Notes: a model not told the origin generated them from the letters alone. Positions 1 to 12,053 are shown, numbered from the stretch's first letter. The stretch: DNA of 64,000 nucleotides from Enoplolaimus lenunculus (GCA_030248215.1 JASANG010004053.1:95569-159568), one strand, 5' to 3'. Made by a program: numbers and translations.

Positions 1-165
1 TTTTTATTGTTTCTCCTGTTGTGGGAAGATATCCTTTTATGCTCACTTCTATGCACACTGCATTCGACTAAACTGGTGCATTGCATTTATTTCGATGAAT
101 CAGTAAGTGCCTGCCGTAGAGGCGTTATAGATATTTCGGTTATGGTTTGTCGGCCAGTGTTACTT

Positions 166-350
166 TTAGGGGCGTAACAGTAGATTAAGCGTATTTCTAA
201 GCCTAAGCCTAAACCTAAGCGTTTCACAAATGTGTTCCTAAGCGTAAGCCTGAGCCTAAGCTTAGGCCCAAGCCTAAGCAAACAATTGTAATCTAGAATC
301 TAAACACACTCTTTGATAGACCCACCAGACACCTTTACGCACCTTAAAGT
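166..350 (+). mobile_element. TTAGGC-bearing interspersed repeat, subfamily B
   Basis: GGGGCGTAACAGTAGATTAAG leads into CCTAAG tracts (about 200-275) and ends AATCTAGAATCTAAAC then CCTTAAAGT. The copy at 8505 shares the same flanks in the same order, which defines a dispersed unit rather than a bare simple repeat. Confidence 0.75.
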
Positions 351-1146
351 TAACAAACTGAAAAAGGTAAATGTTCACTTTGGTTGGGTACACTGCTGAA
401 TTGCATGTTATCATAGGGGCCAGGGTCTGTTTCTATGTAGTAAGGTGGCTAGCGTACATGCTTTTATGGACACTTACTCTCCAAGACCAACGTAATATCA
501 GAAGTGCTGAAAAGCAAAACGGAACGCAGTATCAAAAATTTTAGAATGACATAGCTAGTTTCGTATAGAATCTTTTATATGACATAGCTAGTTTTTACTA
601 TATTCGTATGAATGATATTGCTAGTTTGTGAGGCTTTCCTATGTTCCATGTTAATGGAACCGTTGCTATTAACTAACAGAATTATGCTTAATAGCAAAAA
701 ATTTAACTTTTTGTCAAAAAAAATAAAATATGGCATCAAACATACTGTTCCATAACTTTCTGTTCCATGCTAGAGTTAAGAAAGAATAAGAAATACGCGG
801 AAGTTTTCAAGGATTTAAGCTATTTTTATATTCATTAAATGGTTGCAGTAGTTTTTATTTACAGTTCAGACGTGCCTGACGGCTGTTTCGGCAATAACTT
901 TAATAACTTGTTTGCGAGCAAATCAAAAACTATTTTGACTAGACAAGCACATATTATAGGGAGATTAGAGTTGCCCTGTTTTTACCAACTTTTCGCTAGT
1001 TGATATAATCTGGGCTAAACGTTTGAAAACAAAAATAGTTTCCTTTTAGTACATTTGTTTAACCGGAAACAATTTTCAAAATTTTCAAGAAAGGCAAAAA
1101 TTTAAAGAAATTTTTCGCTTAAAGATCGTAAACTGAAAATTTTCGT

Positions 1147-1417
1147 TTAACCCTTTCTCACATGAATATTTTCTATTTCCCCTGAGACCTACTTTTATGC
1201 TAGGATTTGAACTCCAGTGACTGGAGTGGGAGGCGTATACCATCACCACTCAGCTATAGGAGCTTGACGCTCGAGCCCGAGGGGGCTCTCACGTCTTGCG
1301 GTGATTTAGTACTATGTATACGTGTTGCAATTGTTAAACACGGTGCGATATATACTATTTAACGTATATACACTGCGCTGAGTTGCCTACAGGCAACTCA
1401 ATGTGAGAAGGGGTTAA
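1147..1417 (+). mobile_element. TTAA-ended MITE (piggyBac-like), 271 bp, with tRNA-like core
   Basis: Begins TTAACCCTTTCTCACAT and ends ATGTGAGAAGGGGTTAA, near-perfect terminal inverted repeats flanked by TTAA, the hallmark target site of piggyBac-type transposons. It has no open frame and would depend on a transposase supplied elsewhere. The interior carries a tRNA-like stretch on the minus strand (1195-1262). Confidence 0.85.
1195..1262 (-). other. tRNA-like segment (A box and B box) within the TTAA element
   Basis: On the minus strand, TAGCTGAGTGGT (1256-1245) matches the A-box consensus TRGCNNAGYNGG, and AGTTCAAATCC (1213-1203) matches the B box GGTTCRANNCC. Box spacing (about 32 nt) is tRNA-like. 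A full cloverleaf was not established, so this is a tRNA relic or a SINE head rather than a working tRNA gene. Confidence 0.6.
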
Positions 1418-1512
1418 GTTAGTTGACAGCTAAGTGTATGAAAGTCCACTATTTGCCAACGGATAGCAATGTAGTTCTTTAAAACTAAGGCATTTTAATA
1501 CTAGATCGGTCA

Positions 1513-1612
1513 CACTGTAAATTTTAGTGAGTTGATATTAACTCAGAATGAGTTAGAATTACTTTGCCTGAGTAAGGAAAGAACTATCTGAACTCAGAAT
1601 TCAATATCTCAT
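1513..1612 (-). mobile_element. CACTGTAAATTTC-ended MITE, left part only
   Basis: CACTGTAAATTTTAGTGAG, TTAACTCAGAATGAGTTAG and CTGAACTCAGAATTCAATA; the other half is missing. Confidence 0.65.
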
Positions 1613-2404
1613 AGATCAGAGCCATAAGTTCGTCAAAAAATGTCAATGACGTTGCATTTTGCGGAAATTTGAAAAAGTAAAGCACCAGGCGAAAGTCGAA
1701 CCTCGACCAAAAAAAAAAAAAGACCACCCAAACCAACCCAACCACCCCCCCCTTGTCTTTGCTTTACGCTTTTATGACTGGTGTATGCAATCCCAACGCG
1801 TACACGTACAGAATTTTAAATTTCCAAATGATTCTTGCCTTTTAGCACAGAGAGGTCAAAAATAGAAATTGCAAATTCCGGCGGGATCCTACGGTAAAAC
1901 ACATGGAGCTTTTCCTCTAAAACTAAAATTTTAGCTCCATCTTTCCAATAAGAATCGGTAGAGAATTTCCATCAAAGATATTCTAAGCCAAAAACCAAAA
2001 AATAGCTACACGGAAAAAGGATGGTAAAATCTGTACCCAGGAAATTTTTCATTTTAAAAAAGACAGCCTTCAGGCCGTCTCAAAAACTAGTTTACGGTGT
2101 AATTCATTATGAAAAACTGTTCGCTGTTACCATATGGTTGAACCAGATGACAAAAATTCACCAAATGGTGCCCAAAATTATTCGAAGCTAAAAGCAGAAC
2201 AATGCAGAATGGTTTTTGTGCCAGGAAATAGTCTTGTGTGTCACTTACAGGTGTGAGATATCTCATGATTTTCAATTAGCACTTATTGAGCAAACTGGAC
2301 ATTTACATCAAGTATAGGTAACTATATATGCATATATAATATATGATATATATTACTCTGTTATCGAAAAATTCATTTGTCAACTGCAGAGATATATCAT
2401 ATTA

Positions 2405-2628
2405 TTAAGGGTTACGCTAAACTTTCCGGTGCAGGTCAATGACGCGCGCCGCCGTCCACCATTGCGCATTACCGGAAGCCGCCGTTTTGCTTGCGGTCCA
2501 CGCCGTGCTACACCGGCACGGCGCCGTGTGTGACAAATAAAGGCAAGCTCAAGATGTGCATCGCGGCGGCTTCCTGAGCTGTGGGGCATCGTGCGTTTCT
2601 TAATTTGTAGCGCAATCCTAAACACCTT
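2405..2628. mobile_element. GC-rich GCACGGCGCCGTG-type repeat
   Basis: About 220 bp with many CG dinucleotides: GACGCGCGCCGCCGTCCACC, GGCACGGCGCCGTGTGTGAC, GCATCGCGGCGGCTTCC. GGCACGGCGCCGTG is nearly palindromic. No coding content is supported. Confidence 0.5.
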
Positions 2629-5317
2629 TTAGTTGAAAGTTTTCCACTGGAAAAACTTAATATATCATGAATATGGTCGTAATATGTACGCCTTTTATAA
2701 GATACATCTCCGAGTTCCCATCGAAGACGACATAACCTCAGATTAAACAGTTATAAGTGCTGTTAGGCTGAAGTTCTGTATGTCATTTTCGGTTTTATCT
2801 CGGAACATTCCGTAAAAAGCTCATAAAAAGCTTCGATGCCGTGTAGTAATACAGCATTTTTTTGCCATCAACTATTGATAGGTGCTATGCACAAGGCTTT
2901 AACACGTTTACAGACAACTATGGGATTTTTAGCTAAGTGTAATGATTACGGGCAGGGCTGGTGTAGCCACCCCATACCCGCATTGGGAGGGTCTTCGCCG
3001 TTAATGGAGCCAGTCACCCTAACCGGTTGAAACAAAAACCGCCAAAGTTTTGAAATGCATGTGGCTTCTTGCTCGCTTGGTTTCTGTAATGGAATTCCGG
3101 TATTTTTCACTATCCGGTTCCGGTAATAAAGTCAGTATTTTATCACTGGAATTTTTCGGTATTTTCAGTATTGAAAATTTTTCTCATATGAAAACTTTAA
3201 AAATATTGGCTATTATTCTAACTTATTTTTCGAAAATTGTCTGAACTTCTATTGCCAAAATTTTCAATTTGTGTCATACTCCATAATTTATCATACGTTT
3301 CCAGCTACTGCGTTTGTTTCATTACACCATTAAAAGCGATAAAAGCATTAGAAATAATTTTTTTGTTAAAAAGTATTTTTTCATTTCCGGTTCAGGTTAC
3401 GCGTATTTTTTAACTTTCCGGTTCCGGTATTATATAATTCCGATTGCACCCTGATTGCAGTATATGCATACATATTGTATATATTACAAATACAACGGTG
3501 CTGAATATATCAGATAGCTTTTAAATTGATTGAAGAGTGAAACCAAAGGTTGGGGGAAGGAGATTAAGTTGGTATAATTCAACCGATGGAAAATTTTACA
3601 GTGGAAGGATTAAACAGCGTCTATATTGGTGAAAAACTAAACCGGCACGTGGGGAAGAGTTAAACTGATTTAATTCTTCAGCTGGAAGAATTAAGCTAGT
3701 TTAATTCTTCCGGGGGAACAATTTTACGGGTGAAGAACATGACACCGCACTGATTACACGTTTTCTAAAATTTGTAAAAATCGTTTTGGCAGTCATTTTT
3801 TGATCGATTGCTTTTAGTTTAAATATTTGCATAATTTATTATTAAAAAAAACTAAAACTCTAAAACGAGGTAGCGAAGAAAGGAGTATTGTTATCTTTAA
3901 ATCCTTCAAGACACACTTGATTTGCCGGCGAGTAAATTATTCAATACAATGCTGAAAAAGTATAAAGTTTCATTCCTATGAGAAAATTCTGTAAATTAAG
4001 TAATTTTTCCGATAATGGATGGTATTTGAAAAAAGTTGAGGACCAAAAAAGGCCGATGCAGTGAATTCTTTCTAATCTGAACCTGTGACATTTGTGACAA
4101 CAACTCTATGCAATGGCATAGCAACGACAAGTTGTAAATGGATAGTAAAAGATGAAATGGGCAAATTTTGGCTAGCTTTTACCTTTAACTTTATTGAAAA
4201 GAATCACTAAAATTGTTTAAGCAGTGTAACGTTTCACTAAACTTTCCTTGTACAAAACGATTCCTGATATTCATTATTAAAATAACTGGAATTATATCTA
4301 TAAAGCTGCAACGCTCCACATACGTATTTTGGACACCGTTCCCACTGACTGTTAAAAACGTATATGCATACCAAATGGGTTACTTAAATTTGATTAGTAT
4401 AGACTATCATGATGATCGTATAAATTAAAAAGATTTTTAGTTGCCGTTTCTGCATTTGGGCAAATGATATGCTGAACTTGGTTGCAACGTTTGCAACCTG
4501 GTTGACTAGTATCTGTAATAACTGATTGTCATAGAAATATTATAAATTCGTGCTATTTTCAATAGATGATAGATCGTAAACAGTGTGCGACTCGTATAAC
4601 GGATAACAGCAATGGCCGCCCAAAATTAAGTGTGAACGCGGTAGCAGCGCCGCAGTACCCTAAACAGCTGCAGAAACCATAGGATACGGTAAATAATTAT
4701 CTACTTGACATTCGCATAATTGTCTATTTGTAATTCGTTTTGGCTGCGAGCCGTTGAAGCGTGCCAAAATCGTTGCCAGTTTTAAAAGCGTCAGGCCGCA
4801 AAAATCCAAAATTACACAATGGATTTCAAGTCTTTTGACGTCAACATTGTTTTAATTAAAAACATGATTACTTTAACGCCACCATACAGGGGCTAATGCT
4901 TCTGGAATGACGGACGGCGAAACATTTCGGCAGGAAAAGCAAGCAATACGTAATAGTGAAAAAACCTCGCAAGTGAAACGAACGAAAAGACAAACGCAAT
5001 TTTAGTACTACCTATGCGTATCTTAATTGAAAATTTTGGTTTTGACTCCTGGTACCGGGCCACGGCCTCAGTGTAGTTTCCCTTTGATCTACATGTGACT
5101 TATTAATGTTGTTTTGGTCACGTCTGTGCCAAAAAAGTGTTGTATACCAGATGTGTAAATAATTAAAACGAACAATCCGTTTGGAGGAATAGTGTTTGAT
5201 GCCAGTCTGGTCTTGGTCCCGTGCGAACAGCGTTCAAACTTGAGTAAAAAACTGTATTTTGAACTCTATTACACCTAAAACATGGCAAACAGCGAGAAAA
5301 AATGAGTATAAACATAA

Positions 5318-5425
5318 AGGCGGGCCAAAGGGGTGCTGAGCTGGCCCATTTGAAAAAATTTTGGATCCCCTAGAAAATTTTCAGCCTTGCTTGTATCTCC
5401 AACAATTGAGCTGGCTACAAGCCTG
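5318..5425 (+). mobile_element. CAGGCCCGTAGCCAG-type MITE, partial
   Basis: Family plan: CAGGCCCGTAGCCAG, a run of Gs, CCCCTAGAAAATTTT, CAACCTTGCTTGTAAGTCAT, CCCTAGCAAGGTGAGCTGG and CTACGGGCCTG; ends inverted. Here GGATCCCCTAGAAAATTTTC, AGCCTTGCTTGTA and GAGCTGGCTACAAGCCTG are present; the middle is deleted. Confidence 0.75.
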
Positions 5426-6190
5426 CTTGCCGACTGCGAACGATTGACAAATCCAAACCAACTCAAGCGATTAATTGCGATATTTTATAAATCGTACAAG
5501 GAAATTGGTCCAAACTTAGTAAAACTATCACTAACTGAAGATAGGTGCTACACACATTAGAGAATACGGCTCAACAAAATAACAATTCGGCATCCCATTA
5601 TTCCACAAACTCTAGTTTGAATCATTTCAACTTTTATGGCTTGAAAATTAATTAAATTTTACGCCAAAAGTAAACCTAACACCAAACCAGTGATGTACTG
5701 GGTGATTCGGCTTGGAGAGTGGGGCAGCACATCCCACGAAAAATGTAAAGTTGCCTTAACGATGGTTCAGCGAGTCATTGAGCTTACCGTGTATAACTTT
5801 AATTTGAAACGGCGGGGGAAGGGCTGCCCCTCTCTCGGGACACCTTTATTAAACATAAGTGCCGTATCTGTGTTTGTTGTGAGTTTGTGATGTGGTTTTT
5901 TGTTTCAATATCACAACACTTAAACGCTCACAAATTGAAAATTGTGCGTTTCTAAAACCTTTGAGGTTTAGGTTTATATATAAGATAACAACACAGTATA
6001 TGTTTGCCTGAACGTTAATAAATCATTTGGTTTGATAAATTACACTCATTCGCCCTTGCCAGATGGAATTGATACCGTGCCTGAAGTGAAAAACAACGTT
6101 GCATAGAAACCGGAACTTGGGTGATTGGTTGAAAGTTCTGGTTTCTAAATTATTTTGTCGGTTCAGTGTTGCAAACTTGGGCCAGTCGCC

Positions 6191-6335
6191 AATATATAGT
6201 ACAGCGTCGTAACAGTGGTATAAGCACATTCCTAAGCCTAGCCGTAGTCTAAACAAAAGAGTGTAATGCTTATATAAGCTTAGTTTGTTGTAGTCCTGCA
6301 TAAAAACGTTCCGCTCCTGATCTTTACATGGTCCC
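6191..6335 (+). mobile_element. TTAGGC-bearing interspersed repeat, subfamily A
   Basis: Subfamily A order: TATAGTACAGCGTCGTAAC, GTGGTATAAGCACATTCCT, short CCTAAGCC tract, AAGCTTAG, then GTCCTGCATAAAAACGTTCC and CTGATCTTTACATGGTCC. The same flanks recur at 27314, 36691, 42630 (inverted), 44778 (inverted) and elsewhere. Confidence 0.75.
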
Positions 6336-6401
6336 AAACTTGAGAGTGGATTCGGAATGCGATCATTTTAGTTTACAGCGGTGAACAGATAGCCAGTACA
6401 T

Positions 6402-6628
6402 TTAGCCCCTTCTCGAATGGAGTACACTATGAGCCACTGAGCGCAAATCGTGTTCTGTGAAAAAGCACACAATGCATACAAACCTTCGCAAAACGCAGTG
6501 CTTAATCGGTCTCATATGTGAAAGTCTTATAGCTGAGCAGTGATTTCAAACGCCTTCGAATGAGAATTTGGGCTCGAATTCAAGCATAAAATTTGATTTC
6601 AAAAGAAAATATCTAAGTAAGAAATTAT
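6402..6628 (-). mobile_element. Degenerate TTAA-type MITE with tRNA-like core
   Basis: Starts TTAGCCCCTTCTCGAATGG; on the plus strand it carries TTATAGCTGAGCAGTGAT (A box) and GGCTCGAATTCAAGC (B-box region), then GAAAATATCTAAGTAAG where the terminus should be. Same order of parts as the copies at 1147 and 36116. Confidence 0.65.
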
Positions 6629-6656
6629 TAAAAATAAAAGACATTGAAACTACTAT

Positions 6657-7096
6657 AGTGACCCGAATAAGATGGGGGTAACAAGAGGGGGGTCCCCATT
6701 TTGACTCCCAAACGATAGGAGTCCGTATCTTTAGTAGGAGTCCGTCAGCGGATAGATTCTCCAAACCCTCATTAGAGTCGATATATGTCAATAATTCCTA
6801 ATTGTAGCGCATAAATGAATAGAGGACCAAATAAACTTAAGTTCGAAACTTTAAAGCGCACTTAAGTTTTGAAAGTAACGTTCCAAAGTATAACCTTGCG
6901 TTATCGCTCAAGCTTTCGATGCAAAGCAAAAAACGTTTAATTGAACAGATCGTTGCAATGCCGGATATATATCAGTAAATGAAGGGTGGCGGAGGGCTGG
7001 TTGAAAATAAATAACAGTCCGTAACAGAATAACAAGAAGGCTACCCTCTGAAGAAGCCAAATAAATATCAGTTTCTCCTCTTGTTCGGATCACTAC
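6657..7096 (+). mobile_element. GTGACCCGAATAAG-ended element, copy 1 (about 440 bp)
   Basis: Starts TATAGTGACCCGAATAAGAT; ends CTCTTGTTCGGATCACTACG, the inverted form. Internal words shared with copy 2: GGAGTCCGTATCTTTAGTAG, GTCAGCGGATAGA, AGGACCAAATAAA and GCCAAATAAATATCAG. A short minus-strand open frame lies across it but resembles no known protein. Confidence 0.82.
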
Positions 7097-7419
7097 GGTT
7101 CGTAAAGATGTTTTCAGCTTGCAAAAATTATTTTGTTTCAGACCATGTGATGTTCTGTCATGAAAAGCCTGGCAAAGTAATAGACCTAAAACTGAGCTTA
7201 AAATTCGTATGTTATATCTGGTATAGTCTAAAAATGATCGTATTTTAAGTTGAATCTTTAATTGTAACTAGTCGTCCAGCTTTACGCAATGCGTAAAAGC
7301 GTTAGCAAATGCACAAAAATCTGTATATCAGTTGTCAAATTATAGAACAATTCTATATATGCGCTAATAAAATTATTGTAGACAAAGTATAATGCTTTAA
7401 ACTTGCTCAAAATATGTAC

Positions 7420-7753
7420 TGTAGTGACCCGAATAAGAGGGCGGAATAAAAAAGGGGTCCCATTTGTGAGTCTCCATCAATTGAAATCCGTATCTCTAAA
7501 TAAGAGTCCGTAAGCGGATAGAGGCCCTAAACCGTAATTAGAGTTCATAAATGTCAAGTATCTCTAACTGTAGTGCATGAATGACTCCAGGACCAAATAA
7601 AGCTTTGTTCGAAACCTTAAAGGATGTATATCAGTAACGAAGGGTGACGGAGCGTGAGTTAAAAATAAATAACAGTCGATGACCAAACAACAGGGTTGAA
7701 ATCCTCTAGAGAGGCCAAATAAATATCAGCCCCTCTTATTCCGGTAAATACAG
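7420..7753 (+). mobile_element. GTGACCCGAATAAG-ended element, copy 2 (about 334 bp)
   Basis: Starts TGTAGTGACCCGAATAAGAG; ends CTCTTATTCCGGTAAATACA. Same internal order as copy 1 with about 100 bp less between the GACCAAATAAA block and the right part. Same orientation, 325 bp downstream. Confidence 0.82.
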
Positions 7754-8309
7754 TAAGTTATAAACGCACAAGACTGTTTGAGGTTCGGATCAGAAACTAT
7801 AAATGTTGCCAATTTTACCAAACCAGCTGTAAGCATAAAACATTAATGTTTCCATAATTTTAAGATTTGCATCTTATTTGGATAAATGTCAAAGATAACA
7901 AGCACCATTAAACAGCTTAAACCCGTCAAAATGAGGTTACCAGTAAACTCAAATCTTGTTACATAAAAGAAGTCAACAAAGGTGGTCCGTACATTTTTAT
8001 CGTTTTTATTGACTGTTCTTAATATATTTAAGGTTTATTAATTGCTTTAAATTGCAGTCGATATACCGCAATTATGATGGCATCGCGTTTTGGAGAAGTT
8101 GAAGCGTCAATCTCATGTATAGATAGGAGATAATAGTAAGCGCCTGGGTTTTGGAAGTCTGTCCTTCAAATCCAAGCTTAAAATTCAATCACCGATAAAA
8201 TAGGAAACAGTTAGAGACTGCAAGGCCAATGGGTCAAAAGTTATGGCGAAAAAATGAATGCTTAATCAGTAATACAATAGATTTACTATTAAACGGGACC
8301 TGTTAATTA

Positions 8310-8450
8310 TAGGGTGTTTGTCAAACCTGAACCTACGCCAAATTTAAGCCTAAGGATCAACATAAGCGTAAACTTAAGCCTACCTATACCTAAGTATCAA
8401 TATATGCCTAAGCTTAAGCCTAAAGATTCTCAGACTAGCATGCCTCTAAA
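8310..8450 (+). repeat. TTAGGC-like degenerate tract
   Basis: Irregular CCTAAG / CTTAAGCC words over about 130 bp (AAGCCTAAGGATCAACATAA, GCCTAAGCTTAAGCCTAA). The element flanks are too decayed to assign to a subfamily. Confidence 0.55.
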
Positions 8451-8504
8451 ATTAAACATGAACCATTAAAGGTATTCGATGAAACTCCATAGCCAAGGGT
8501 GTAT

Positions 8505-8692
8505 CTAAGGGGCGTAACAGTGGATTAAGCGTATTCCTAAGCTTAAACAACCTAACCCAAAGCGTTGCAAAAATGTGTTACTAAGCCTAATCCTAAGCCT
8601 AAGCTTAAGCCTAAGCAAAAAATCTAATCTAGAATCTAAACCCACTTTTTATAGACCAGCCAGAAACCTGGACACCGCTTAAAGTAACATGG
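8505..8692 (+). mobile_element. TTAGGC-bearing interspersed repeat, subfamily B
   Basis: GGGGCGTAACAGTGGATTAAG, CCTAAGC tracts, AATCTAGAATCTAAACCCAC, then AGACCAGCCAGAAACCTG. Second member of the pair with 166-350. Confidence 0.75.
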
Positions 8693-9280
8693 GTTGTGTT
8701 TTATATAAACGATTAGGAGCCCTTGCCAACAGTGTGTCAAACAAACTACTGCGGTTTAAATGAAAAGTTATAATACTAATTAAATATTTCAGTTATATAC
8801 GCTAGCAATGCCTAGACGTTCACTTTCCGGTGACAGTTCTTTACATTAGTTTAAAGGTTAAACTCAACAATGACTAGCTAGCGGGCTAAATATTTGTATA
8901 ACTCGAAGTTTTCAAACACTTACAAATGTGTTTGTCACGCCAGAGCAAAATTGAAATCAAAGCGGATGACTACAACGTAAAAGACTATAACTATTGAAAC
9001 TAGCTTTTATCATAGCGTGGTTTAATTAGTTTTACCAAGAGTCGATGATGACTTTCTTTAGAAGAGCGTGCAACTGAGACATCCTGTGTACAAAAGAATG
9101 TACCCAGCGCGTGGGGCGTTTTTGGCCTACCCCCTTATTTCGAAGGGGTACAATTGAAATATTGTCTTCTCTTTCAGTGTTAATTATTTAGCTGCTTTGT
9201 TTATACTTTTAAGCACCATCGAGATTGTATGCTTTCGATATTATTGACCCGCTAAATAAAGAGGGTTGTTTGGTTTTACG

Positions 9281-9414
9281 CTAATTTTCGGGGAAATTTC
9301 AAAACTTTACTACCGGACTTGTCGGTACCTCCGCCAAAAATTCTACCGGAGCCGGATCCGGAGGCCGATTTTCGGCCGGAGTCGGAGCCGGATGCAGACC
9401 TCCGGTTGTACCCT
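9281..9414 (+). mobile_element. CCGGAAGTCTGCCTCCGG-type repeat, copy 1
   Basis: A CCGGAG-rich patch (GGAGCCGGATCCGGAGGCC, GGCCGGAGTCGGAGCCGG) closing with ACCTCCGGTTGTACCCT. Its GC content stands out from the neighbourhood. Confidence 0.6.
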
Positions 9415-9539
9415 ACTAGCTAGCTATTGACTAATGTCCAACTTGACTCCATTCAATTAGAAATCCTGGTGACGTGCCTGATATGTTAGCATTGCACAGA
9501 TTTCAGACCTCAAATATATGCCTAGTACTGCATTTTACT

Positions 9540-9701
9540 TAGGCCCGCATCCAAAGGTGAGGACAAGAGGTGCACAGCCCCCTTAGAAAGTTATGCCGCT
9601 CTCTGAAAATTTCAACATTGCTAGTATGTCGTCGGAAACCCTTCTATGCTTCTCTAAATTTTTTTTGCTCCACCTAGCAAGGTGAGCTGGCTACAAGCCT
9701 G
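9540..9701 (+). mobile_element. CAGGCCCGTAGCCAG-type MITE
   Basis: TAGGCCCGCATCCAAAGG at the left end, CAACATTGCTAGTATGTC in the middle and CTAGCAAGGTGAGCTGGCTA at the right end. About 160 bp, close to full length. Confidence 0.78.
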
Positions 9702-10599
9702 AACTTAATGAAATTCTGGTGAATTTCAACTCATTAATTTTCAGAATGACAGTAAATGACAAAAATAGATCGAGGAAGTAGAGTAACGTGTTGTATAGTT
9801 ATGCGCAAATTTGACCAATCCGTTTACACTGCAATGTGTCAATTTCAACTGCAAACCATTTCCAACCGTCTTACTAACTGCAAACTTTATGCTTTTAATA
9901 GATTCGCAATTGCAGTATGCCTGGGAATTAACACGAAATGCCCCCGTCATGAATTCTGAACAGCTGTTTTGTTCCCTTAATGGTTGTTAACAAAAGATCC
10001 CTGCTCTTCGAAATATTCATAGAACGTAACCCCCCTTTTCAAAATTGTGTGATGTCCATTATTAGCAAAGAAACGTTTTAAAATGGAAACATTTTTACAC
10101 GAAAGATAGAAGTGAATCTCGACAGACCTAATCAAGGATATATTATTTGCTTTGTATAAATTTTTAGTCACATTTTCTTAATAGGTGTTTTGCAAGGCAA
10201 CAGATAGAATACGACTTGGTTTAACACAGTTACCAGTTCAATAATTCTGAAATTATTGGTTTGCCCAGGTAAACTTTTATGCAATCAAGAGCCGTTGGTA
10301 TCACAAACTACAAACTAAAGGGCAGAAGCGTAACCCTGTCTGACACAGATAGTTTCTGTTTCGTATAAGATGTTAAATTCAAGCCGATATTCGGGTAACA
10401 AGCTCTCAGATGAAAGAAGCCTATTAGAAAAGGGCTTATATTTTCTTTTATGGGGCCACTGTTGTTTGACGCGCCAAGAAATACCTTTGGAAGAATAACT
10501 CCATAACTAAGTCTGTGCAAAATTAATACTATGCCAAGGCATTGCAAGTCTAAAGCGGCCCATATATCGAACACGGCCGGATCGTTTTCCGGAGGGGCT

Positions 10600-10668
10600 A
10601 TAATAGAGTCAGTTTAAGCTTTAGACTATTTTTTTGCTTAGGCTTAGGCTTTAGGCTTAGGCTTCTGA
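10600..10668 (-). repeat. TTAGGC tract with subfamily A flank
   Basis: TAATAGAGTCAGTTTAAGC, then TTAGACTA, then TTGCTTAGGCTTAGGCTTT. The left flank matches the CAATAGAGTAAGCTTAAG flank of inverted subfamily A copies; the rest is missing. Confidence 0.6.
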
Positions 10669-11929
10669 ACTCAAAGTTTTCAACATTTACTGCCACCTGA
10701 CAGGAGAAGCCAGATTTCGTTCTTTAACAATTTATAATTTCATTTAATATTTTGGCGAACGAAATCAGCAAGCTACATTTTTTGGGCTCTAAAGTCAACA
10801 GCTCATTATTAACTTCCTACGAGTGCCTTTTTTCATCTCCAGAAATTCTAGCGAGAGATATAATCCTCTGGCTGGGTTTTTGAAACCCTACCGTACGGCT
10901 TCATACTTAAATATTTGCTAACCAATTAAGTACCAAAACAATTTATCGTACCTGGAGGTGTACTTAAAGTTAAGTGAATACTTGAGTCAGTCACTTACAT
11001 TACAGCTTAACAATTTTGGCATACTATCCTTGGTCCAATTACAATTGTAGACTCATGGTTTCTTCTTAGCATAAAGCAAATCTATGACATTTTTGTTATG
11101 GCTCTAAACTCATACTTTAAATTCTGTTTTTGTCCAAAATGCTAAGTATCTACTTAAGTAACATTACAGAAACCTAACGCCTAACGCCATTTTGTATGCG
11201 TCTCTGACAATGAGACACAGTTCACTGAAAGGGATAGCAAGGACATTAAATTAAAGCAATTTAACGAGACACGTCAATGTTATAGTTTCAGCAGAACAGT
11301 GGGTACATGGCGGCGCATCCCCATCGCCCTCAGTGCTGTTTTGTTCGCTTGATAGCGTCATATTGAAAGCCCAACGCCAATTTTTAATATACCATAAATC
11401 TAAGTTTGCCCAAACATTTAATTTAAGTAAATAGAAACATATATACACACTGGAAAAGGAAGATATTATGCATATATCAAGTAAAAATACCTTATCACAT
11501 AGGCCCACCAGTATTCGGGGAAAATACATTAGTATGTAATGCAAAGGCATTCGGTGAAATAAATTAGGCAAAGATATTGCTGTTTTGCAACTAAATATTT
11601 AAGATATATTACGTAACTGGCAAAATGGATGCACTGGTTCAAGTGTAATATTGTATAATAACCTTCGGGCAAAATTCTAAAAGCACAAGATTTAGTTTAA
11701 AATACCTGCTAACAATCAAAATTGTGAAAATGAAAATCGTGCGTAACATATTTTAGAACAGTGTTCGCCTCAGATGGCATTCTTGTGACAATCACTTTGG
11801 TGTTTAAGATTCTATAAATCCCATATCTTGCGATGTTCAGGATCGGTCTCCAACTACGCTTTAGACGTCGAGTATACCGCACAACTCTTATTTCTTTGAC
11901 TCATGCAATCCTTTTCAAAAACACTTGAC

Positions 11930-12053
11930 AGTGCGACGGATTGTTCGGTTCCCTTTGTTGCCGTCCGTCACCGTGCGGCATCGTACGCAAAATATTCACT
12001 TACAATAACCTATGGTGACGGACTGTGACACACGGCAAGAATTGCGCCACCCT
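11930..12053. mobile_element. GCCGTGCGTCAC-type repeat, GCCACCCT end
   Basis: GCCGTCCGTCACCGTGCGGC, GGTGACGGACTGTGACACAC and AATTGCGCCACCCTTAG. GTCACCGT and ACGGTGAC-like words occur in both directions. Confidence 0.55.

Noticed and set aside
1708-1760. A-run and C-run patch as a regulatory tract
   Set aside because: Simple homopolymer-rich sequence with no gene nearby.
11251-11571. Minus-strand open frame of 106 codons
   Set aside because: Hydrophobic by AT-rich composition; no family resemblance or splice context.
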